Shown piece by piece: positions 57,324-64,000 of a DNA stretch of 64,000 nt. The stretch lies in NCBI GenBank assembly GCA_004026145.2, contig CP034986.1, positions 373,550 to 437,549 on the forward strand, read 5' to 3'. The position numbers and the translations under genes were made by a program. The stretch comes from Takifugu bimaculatus. Taxonomy: Eukaryota; Chordata; Actinopteri; Tetraodontiformes; Tetraodontidae. Position 1 is the first letter of the stretch; the number at the start of each line of letters is the position of its first letter. A model generated the notes under the pieces. It searched no databases. It worked only from the letters and a program-made list of their open reading frames with translations, and was not told the DNA's origin.

Positions 57324-59728
57324 TCAGCTGGTCAGGTAACTGTGTAGCTCTCTGGCATTGATACTCAGGACCACGCCGGAATGGTTGCCTGGCAACAGGA
57401 AGGGAGGAAAGACACAAATAAATAAGTCAGAACAGAGAGCACACGTGGGGTCGTCGTCACCGTTGGAAACAGTTCACGAGTTCACAAAAACTTCCTGTTT
57501 CAAAGTATCAGTAAAGTAAATACGTAAAAACAACAACAACATTGCAACGTTATCTGCATAGAAACCAATCAGAGAGCAGAATCTCTTCCAAACACTCCCA
57601 ACCAGTTGGCATCCTGTCCAAACAGAGACCCATAACATCCCAAAATAGCCCCCCAACCCCCACGCCGTGCTTTGCTCTTACACATAAACATCGTCTAATA
57701 TCTCTGTTAGCTTGAGGAACCGAAATGGCCTCAAATGAAATGAAGGGAAACAAGGTGAATATCGGCACTGAAGAAGAAAGTACCTGTATGTGCTAGCTGC
57801 TGCTGCTCATGGCCTTGGTTTTAGTAGCAGTGGTTAGTGGTAGTCCTTATTAGGGAAGAGAAGGCGGGGCTTGCTCTTGCGTTACCTAGAGTCTGCGAGT
57901 CCAGGTCGTCGTCAATAAACTCCTCCCCCTGGATGATGTGCTGCGTGTCCTCGCTGTGGTTGACCGGACTGGTCATTTCCTGTTCCTTCTCGTTGTGCAT
58001 CTGGGCGTAGACGCTGCGGCTGCCTGGAAGCTTCCTGAAAAACAGCGGGGGATAGGTGTCCTCAGTCCTGTGCCGAGGACTGTGGGATTTGTAGTTTGGT
58101 AAATTGGACCCTTGCACTGTTGGTTTAATCAGGTGACTTTTGGTGGCATTTTGTGCTATGGGAAACCTGGAGGTGCTGCCACAGTGTTGGTGCGACATTA
58201 GCATGAAGCTACACATTGACACATCACAGGTTAGCATGCTAGCTGCTGGGGTATCATGTGACTAGAGGAGAACAATGTTGTGAACAACAATCGTCAGCTC
58301 CAGAACATTGACAACACACTTTAATTTTATCGTCAGGCGACACCTGTAACAACACACAGGCGTAGCGGCTTAGCTTGTGTTAGCATGTGTTAGCTCCTAG
58401 TGACATGTGTTCTCCCAAGGATTAAATAATCTCCCATTGCTGTTAGCTGTTGTGAACATCAGCTGTTGTCAACACGTCTCACCTCTTAAACTTGTACAGG
58501 ATGAAGGAGCCAGCGGCCATGATGGTAATCAGGAAAAGCACCGCCACAGCCCAAACACCCGGACCTCCGGCAGCACCCGTGGTATCCTAATGTTACACAG
58601 CACAAAGACATAAGGCGGTAAAATTCCTGTTCAGGTGGAAGGGTTCCGAGTGAAGCTGTGGAGTCCACAGGAGTACAGGAGCAGCACACCTGTTGACAGA
58701 CAGCGTACCTGCATTTGGGTCGGCCAGCATCACCAGAACCTGAAGACCTCCTCGCATCATGAAGCTGACGTTCTTGTCACTGAAGGCCTGAAGAATGGCT
58801 GGAACGTGCTGCAAATGGCAAAGTGTCCAGTCAAGATGCTTCAAATCAATGTTCTCCTGATCTCAGTCAGCTTCTTCTACGTGTTCTCCTGATCTCAGTC
58901 AGCTTCTTCTACGTGTTCTCCTGATCTCAGTCAGCTTCTTCTACGTGTTCTCCTGATCTCAGTCAGCTTCTTCTACATGTTCTCCTGATCTCAGTCAGCT
59001 TCTTCTACGTGTTCTCCTGATCTCAGTCAGCTTCTTCTACATGTTCTCCTGATCTCAGTCAGCTTCTTCTACATGTTCTCCTGATCTCAGTCAGCTTCTT
59101 CTACGTGTTCTCCTGATCTCAGTCAGCTTCTTCTACATGTTCTCCTGATCTCAGTCAGCTTCTTCTACGTGTTCTCCTGATCTCAGTCAGCTTCTTCTAC
59201 GTGTTCTCCTGATCTCAGTCAGCTTCTCCTACATGTTCTCCTGATGTTAGCCCATCTCATTTCTGTGTTCTCCTGAGGGAGCTGATGGAGGAACCTTATC
59301 TTACGAACCTTATCTGCGAACACACTCCTGGCTGCTGCTCTGCTGTCGGCTGGGAGGACGTACAGCTCAGCGGTGGTGGGGAGGCCTGGCTTCACCACGG
59401 TAACCAGGGATTCTTGAGGAACCCCTGTAATCTGAGGAGGGGGTCATAAGGACACACATGAAATCCAACCAACACTGAGCCCTAACCTCCGGCCATGACC
59501 TTTGACCCTAACTCTTCAGTAAACTTTGCTGGCTGGCTGCAGCAGAAACCCTTAGCTTAGCTTCTGCTAGCACCTGTGCACGTGGAAATACACCTTGGGA
59601 GCAGAACTCTTCTACCTTGCTGAGTATTTTTGTGACCAGCTGGCCGACGTCCTGTCTCCACTCGGGGATGTCGGGGTTGAAGCGGTCCAGGTTCCCGCTG
59701 AAGCTGAGAGGAATCACCTGGAAGTTAT
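57324..59728 (-). CDS. sorcs2: sorcs2 exons: juxtamembrane, transmembrane helix, cytoplasmic tail
   Basis: Exons 59616-59728 (NFQVIPLSFSGNLDRFNPDI), 59309-59431 (ITGVPQESLVTVVKPGLPTT), 58709 or 58677-58808 (VPAILQAFSDKNVSFMMRGG), 58483-58586 (transmembrane helix then KFKR), 57886-58034 (SVYAQMHNEKEQEM, then HIIQGEEFIDDDLDSQTL) and 57324-57388 (NHSGVVLSINARELHSYLTS, stop). The end matches the conserved GNHSGVVLSIN tail of the SorCS family. A retained final intron would instead give a tail ending NARASPAFSS...NHCY. Confidence 0.9.
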
Positions 59729-62397
59729 CTGGGCGGAGTCAGAACAGGAGACAGGTGAGCTGCAGCTGTGTGGACGTGTTCAGTAGGACTCCAACACACC
59801 TCACTCTATGGTTTGATAGGCAGCACGAGCTGGGAGGGCGCTCTGGCGCCCCCGTGTGCTCTGATGGAAGCATTTCTTCTTGGGGAGAAGAACTTTGAGG
59901 ACCGTTTAGAACTCTGAAGAACCTCAAAGGAACTCTGAGGAACCTCAAAGGAACTCTGAAGAACCTCAAAGGAACTCTGAGGAAGAGAAGGACTTTCCTC
60001 TTCTTCAGCACTTTAGTTCTTTTGCTGTTTTTATCTTATTGTGTTTTTCCAACAATCTTTTACAGTTTGTAGAATCCAGATTTCTTCATTTTTGACCTGT
60101 GAGTCGTTTCTCGGTCCGTAAACCTGACGTTTACTTAATGTCTCTCTGTCCTGGCTGACTCACTGGCTGGCTGACTGACTGGCTGACTGACTGACTGACT
60201 GACTGACTGGCTGACTCACTGACTGGCTGACTGACTGGCTGACTGACTGACTGGCTGACTGACTGGCTGACTGACTGACTGATTACCGTAGACTCGGACT
60301 GTCCTCGTGTCCTGCACCATGGAGCGTCCGTTGGCGGCCTGGACGGTGACGGACACCTCGCCGCTCTCGGGCAGGCGGGTCAGCAGGCTGTTGCGCAGCG
60401 TCAGCGTCGGCTGCAGGATTGAACGCAGGTCAGTGCAGGTGCACAGGTGCAGGCGGTAAGAGGTTAAACTACAGCTGACCTGCAGGTCGTCTCCAATCCA
60501 CCAATAGAAGACCGTCAGGTTGGCGTCAGCAGGAAGAACCACGGCGCTCAGGTTCACCTCCTGGTTCCTCCCAGCGATAGGAACCACCTCCAGGTGGACT
60601 TCCTGTAGCGGCGCTACGAGACAGGAAACACTGATCACTGACCTGAGTCAGCTCAGACCTGCCAGCTTTGGTTACACACTGTTACACATCAGAAACACGG
60701 CAGGAAAAAACCTGGAGCAGGACCAAGCTGATGGGGGAGGAGGGCCTCCTGCTGAGAGACAGGTGGAGGGGAGGAGAAGAGGAGGAGGAAGAGGAGGAGC
60801 AGGAGGAGGAGGAGGAAGAAGAAGAGATGAGGAGGAGGAAGAGGAGAGGAGGAGGAGGAAGAGGAGGAGCAGGAGGAAGAGGGGGAGGAGGAAGAGGGGG
60901 AGGAGGAGGAGGAAGAGGGGGAGGAAGAGGAGGAGGAGGAGGAAGAAGAGGAGAGGAGGAAGAGGAAGAGGAGGAGGAAGAAGAGGAAGAGGAGGAGAGG
61001 AGGAAGAGAGGAGGAAGAAGAGGAGGATGAGGAAGAAGAAGAGGAGGAGCAAGAGGAGGAAGAAGAGGAGCAGGAGGAAGAGGAGGAGGATGAGGAGGAA
61101 GAGGAGGAGGATGAGGAAGAAGAAGAGGAGGAGCAAGAGGAGGAAGAGGAGGAGAGGAGGAAGAAGAGGAGCAAGAGGAGGAAGAGGAGGAAGAAGAGGA
61201 GGAGGAAGAGAGGAGGAGGAGAGGGGGAGGATGAGGAGGAGGATGAGGAAGAAGAGGAAGATGGTGGAGCTTCTTCAGAGTCCGTCTGATCTGATCTTTG
61301 TCTGAAGCTCTGAGGGGACCACCAAGAACCTTCAGTGCTGGGATGATCTAAAAGCTGGAACATGTGAAGCAGACCGTTCCTCTGGTTCAGAACGGTTAAT
61401 GAGGTCCAGAAGAGACGTCCCTGATGTTGATGGGGTCACACCTGTGAGCTCAGCTTGAGGGCTCATTGGAGGCCCCAATGATCTTTACTAACACCTGACA
61501 CGAGGACCAGACTCACCTGTGACCTGGATGAACATGGTGGCCTTGTCGTGGCCGGCCATGTTCTCCGCCCTCACCGTCACCTTGTACACGCCCGGGTTTT
61601 CATAACGGTGCTGGATGGGCTCGTCCGTCACGGTCAGGTTCTGGTAGATGGCCCGAACCCCGTCGCCGAGCTCCACCTGGTACTTGGTGCTGCTGGTGTC
61701 GCCCTGTCGGGAGGAAGCGCACGTCTCAGGCAGCACGTGGCGGCCGAAGGCAGCACAGGAAAGACATGTCCCACCCACCTGCTCCTGGTGGACCATGAAC
61801 GTGATGTCATCACCAGGCGCCACGGTTAACATTTGCCCCTTGATGCCGACCTGCAGGCCACGAGGGGGCAGCAGAGGGCAGTTGTGCTGCCTGCTGCTCT
61901 GCTGCTTGCTCTCCCTTCCTTCACACATGTTGGACACCATCTTCCTGTAGCTGAGAGGAAGAAAGCGTAAATACGACGGACAGGTGTAGATGGGGCTGTT
62001 GCTATGGTTACAGACCCAGTGCTGGTCTCGTAGGTTTGCCCCAGATGGCAGTCTTCAGGCGGAGAGTCCAAATGGTACCAGAAGTCGGGCAGGCAGCTCT
62101 CTCCCTCCGTACGGGAGCGCTCGAAACCATAGTCGCTTCACAAACACAGGTGAAACACACACACAGGCTGTTTCACCGGGAGGATTTCAAGGGGTTTGGG
62201 TTTCTTGTATGTGTGTGTGTGCGTGCGTGCACGTTTACCAGGTGAAGTCCTTCTCCGTGCACGGACACGGCCGGCTGCTCAGAGCTGAGGTGAAGCTTCT
62301 TCCTTTCACACAAAACGCGGCGTCTTTTCTCTTCCTGAAACTCCGCTGCTGACCCATAATGCACGTCTCTCCCTGGGGGGGGGGGCAACAGAGTCAC

Positions 62398-62448
<51 letters not shown>

Positions 62449-63733
62449 AGGGGTTACCTGCATGTCTGTGAGCTGCCAGGACTCGTAGTCGGACTCGGTG
62501 CAGGTTTGAGGGAACGACTGCCTGAAATCCACCTTCACCAGCTCCCAGTCGGACCTGTAGCTGATGTGTCCGAACACGCTGGAAACACAAACAACAACAA
62601 CAACAACAACAAATGATGTTGTCTCTACAGCTCAAGGGGCCCCCTCTGAGTCCTGGGCCAGGATTAACTGACAGCACCAACCAGCGGGCCCGTTACTGAG
62701 ATCTCTTTGTTTCTGCTTGTAATTTTGTGATTTAGATGAAGACATTTCATGGAGATCATGAGATCTCGTCCTCTTCTGTCTCGCTGGACAACTTAAAGCC
62801 AGGAGGACTTTTATGTGAACGCTTCCACTAGATGTCAGTGTTCCTGCAGAGGTTCCTGCAGAGGTTCCTGCAGAGGTTCCTGCACATGCCGGCCATTCTG
62901 ACTGAAGCTGTCTTTTAAATCTGTGACAGTTTCAATAGGGACTGACTTCTGGACGTGCTGCTGGACGTCCAGCAGGACGCGCTGCTGGACATCCTGCGGG
63001 ACGTCCTGCTGGACGTGCTGCTGGACATCCTGCGAGACGTCCTGCTGGACATCCTGCTGGACATCCTGCTGGACATCCTGCGAGACGTCCTGCTGGACAT
63101 CCTGCGGGACATCCTGCTGGACATCCTGCGGGACATCCTGCTGGACATCCTGCTGGACATCCTGCTGGACGTCCTCCTGGACGTCCTGCGGGACATCCTG
63201 CTGGACATCCTGCTGGACATCCTGCTGGACGTCCTCCTGGACGTGCTGCTGGACGTCCTGCTGGACGTGCTGCTGGACGTCCTCCTGGACGTCCTGCTGG
63301 ACGTGCTGCTGGACGTCCTCCTGGACGCCCTGCTGGACATCCTGCTGGACGTGCTGCTGGACGTCCTCCTGGACGTGCTGCTGGACGCCGGTGAGCAGCA
63401 CTACTGTGGCGTGATCCCCCAGCAGGGGTGGGGGCGTCCTGGCTCTGTTTAAACAGCAGCACGTCTCTAACGGCTAATGACCAGCGCTATTGGCATTAGC
63501 GGCGGTCGATGTCTGCCCCTCCCATCCTTGGTTCCAACAGTTTATTATGGGATGGCAAGCAGCTGCTAGAAACCTTTAAGATAAAAGCTACCCGTGAAGC
63601 TAGCGGAGTCGGCTGATGCACTCACGTCATGACCAGAGTCTCGTCGCCCGGCTCGCTCAGCAGCCCGTCCACGAACACAGAGGTGCTGGTGAAGTTGTGA
63701 ACGGTCCACGAGCGTCCCTCATCGATGCTGAAC
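57324..63733 (-). CDS. sorcs2: SorCS2 receptor, 3' part (14 exons, 5' end beyond window)
   Basis: Type I membrane sorting receptor of the VPS10p family; in mammals SorCS2 binds proneurotrophins and partners p75NTR and TrkB. Exons in transcript order: 63626-63733, 62458-62578, 62239-62372, 62016-62135, 61779-61950, 61517-61703, 60480-60613, 60287-60410, 59616-59728, 59309-59431, 58709-58808 (or 58677-58808), 58483-58586, 57886-58034, 57324-57388. Landmarks: VDGLLSEPGDETLVMT, IMGQQRSFRKRKD, KGRSFTSALSSRPCPC and DYGFERS of the VPS10/10CC end; the PKD region with KYQVELGDG and YENPGVYKVTVRAENMAGHD; LTVFYWWIGDDLQ; VTVVKPGLPTTAELYVLP; a transmembrane helix WAVAVLFLITIMAAGSFILY followed by KFKRK; and the tail YAQMHNEKEQEMTSP. 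These match human SORCS2 closely. All junctions keep phase except the one into the transmembrane exon. Confidence 0.94.
58853..59262. repeat. 32-bp minisatellite, about 12 copies
   Basis: Units of gttctcctgatctcagtcagcttcttctacgt, with acgt/acat variants, lie in a sorcs2 intron just 45 bp upstream, in transcript direction, of the exon at 58709-58808. There are no unique spacers between units. Confidence 0.94.
59915..59985. repeat. 21-bp repeat (aggaactctgaggaacctcaa)
   Basis: Three to four units in a sorcs2 intron. Two central bases alternate gg and ag. Confidence 0.85.
60150..60285. repeat. (CTGA)n/(CTGG)n tetranucleotide array abutting a splice donor
   Basis: About 135 bp of ctga and ctgg units. 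On the transcribed minus strand of sorcs2 the array begins within the donor region of the exon 60287-60410 (gtaatc followed by agtc units). Confidence 0.93.
60287..61950 (-). CDS. sorcs2: sorcs2 exons: PKD-like domains
   Basis: Exons 61779-61950 (YRKMVSNMCEG to FMVHQEQ), 61517-61703 (GDTSSTKYQVELGDGVRAIY to FIQVT), 60480-60613 (APLQEVHLEVVPIAGRNQEV to YWWIGDDLQ) and 60287-60410 (PTLTLRNSLLTRLPESGEVS to VRVY) encode the polycystic-kidney-disease-type beta-sandwich domains found in SorCS1-3. The intron 60614-61516 contains a 490-bp purine tract, and the donor after 60287 runs into a tetranucleotide array. Confidence 0.93.
60775..61262. repeat. 490-bp polypurine (GGA/GAA) tract in sorcs2 intron
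   Basis: Almost every base on the plus strand is A or G, mostly gga, gaa and gag triplets. The sorcs2 transcript carries the C/U-rich complement. Long open frames (poly-Glu/Arg, poly-Leu/Ser) are artefacts. Such tracts can form triplex DNA. Confidence 0.95.
62016..63733 (-). CDS. sorcs2: sorcs2 exons: end of VPS10 domain and Cys-rich module
   Basis: Exons 63626-63733 (FSIDEGRSWTVHNFTSTSVF), 62458-62578 (RSDWELVKVDFRQSFPQTCT), 62239-62372 (ETCIMGQQRSFRKRK, CVKGRSFTSAL, CPCTEKDFT) and 62016-62135 (DYGFERS, CLPDFWYHLDSPPEDCHLGQ). Ser-x-Asp-x-Gly-x-x-Trp in the first is a BNR/Asp-box repeat of the VPS10 beta-propeller. The cysteines that follow form the 10CC module of this family. The window ends before the next upstream exon. 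Confidence 0.93.
62398..62447. repeat. (TG)n microsatellite
   Basis: About 45 bp of TG in the short sorcs2 intron between 62372 and 62458; the transcript reads it as CA repeat. Confidence 0.95.
62942..63388. repeat. 12-bp minisatellite (ctggacatcctg), about 37 copies
   Basis: Units ctggacatcctg, ctggacgtcctg and ctggacgtgctg, with gggac, gagac and cctcctgg variants, fill 445 bp of a sorcs2 intron. The period is a multiple of three and most frames are free of stops, so at least five of the six frames stay open for 140-188 codons, including a VQQDVQQHVQ repeat on the minus strand. None starts with splice signals in phase with sorcs2. Confidence 0.94.
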
Positions 63734-64000
63734 CTGGAGACAGAGGTCCGACTCATCAATTCTCCTGAGACGGAGCCACAGTGGCGGCCGGGGCCGCTGC
63801 TAAGCACAGAAATCACTACAATAAACGCAGCAGTGTTCTAGTGAGTGTGATACTGAGCTCATAAACTGTGGGTTCTAGTCCAGCACCGTCCAGTCCGTCC
63901 AGTCGTTACTGAGGACTTTCATTGGACAACATCCCCGCGGACACAGTGAGACAAAATCAAGGCAGAAGAGTGGGACAGCTGGGACATCTGCGTCATCCCG

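Noticed and set aside
58853..59262. CRISPR-like array of 32-bp repeats
   Set aside because: The repeats are head-to-tail without unique spacers and lie in a vertebrate intron; it is a minisatellite.
60520..61363. Arg/Glu-rich and Ser/Leu-rich frames over 200 codons
   Set aside because: Generated by the homopurine tract in a sorcs2 intron; overlaps a real sorcs2 exon only in a shadow frame.

Overview
The window is vertebrate, almost certainly teleost, nuclear DNA. It has intron-rich genes with GT..AG junctions, very many (CA)n/(GT)n tracts and minisatellites, a pogo/Tigger-type DNA transposon remnant, and a LINE remnant of a type common in fish. The genes are compact: about 25 kb for the first and 10 to 24 kb for the second, against well over 100 kb for the mammalian orthologues. 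This suggests a percomorph with a small genome, pufferfish-like in character. The species cannot be fixed from the sequence.

Three genes were found by joining exons by hand and comparing them with remembered vertebrate proteins. (1) ablim2 (+, coding 3250-28331) encodes an actin-binding LIM protein with four LIM domains and a C-terminal villin headpiece. Twenty-four coding exons join in phase to about 697 codons. (2) afap1 (+, coding 43932-54397, with candidate 5' exons near 30.6 kb and 39.2 kb) encodes the actin-filament-associated Src-binding adaptor with two PH domains and a coiled coil. Seventeen coding exons join in phase to 806 residues, or 725 without an optional 81-residue exon that looks like the neuronal insert of AFAP-120. 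(3) sorcs2 (-, 57324-63733) is the 3' half of a VPS10/sortilin-family receptor: end of the VPS10 module, PKD-like domains, transmembrane helix and cytoplasmic tail. Its 5' exons lie beyond the right edge. The order and orientation, ablim2 and afap1 together with sorcs2 tail-to-tail, match human 4p16 (SORCS2-AFAP1-ABLIM2). That argues for ablim2/afap1 rather than the ablim3/afap1l1 pair of 5q32.

Layout: 1-3.0 kb is upstream flank. From 3.0 to 28.3 kb lies ablim2, with large minisatellites in its introns. From 28.3 to 30.5 kb is its 3' UTR and spacer. At 30.5-30.64 kb there is a CCAAT/GC-box promoter with a short coding first exon, and near 39.2 kb a second 5' exon; both splice in phase to afap1. 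The span 30.7-43.9 kb holds repeats, a LINE fragment (32.8-33.5 kb) and a 951-bp pogo-like element (35.1-36.05 kb). From 43.9 to 55.1 kb is the body of afap1, and from 55.4 kb to the end is sorcs2. ABLIM and AFAP proteins both connect signalling to actin filaments, while SorCS2 is a sorting and neurotrophin co-receptor; I see no operon-like functional link beyond conserved synteny.

The points most worth a second look concern splicing. They are a tandem-duplicated 33-nt microexon pair, a two-donor exon, an 8-nt microexon, an intronic array of branch-point-like motifs before another 33-nt exon, acceptors embedded in (GT)n and donors fused to tetranucleotide arrays, two in-phase alternative 5' ends for afap1, and a sorcs2 junction that does not close in frame with its best donor.
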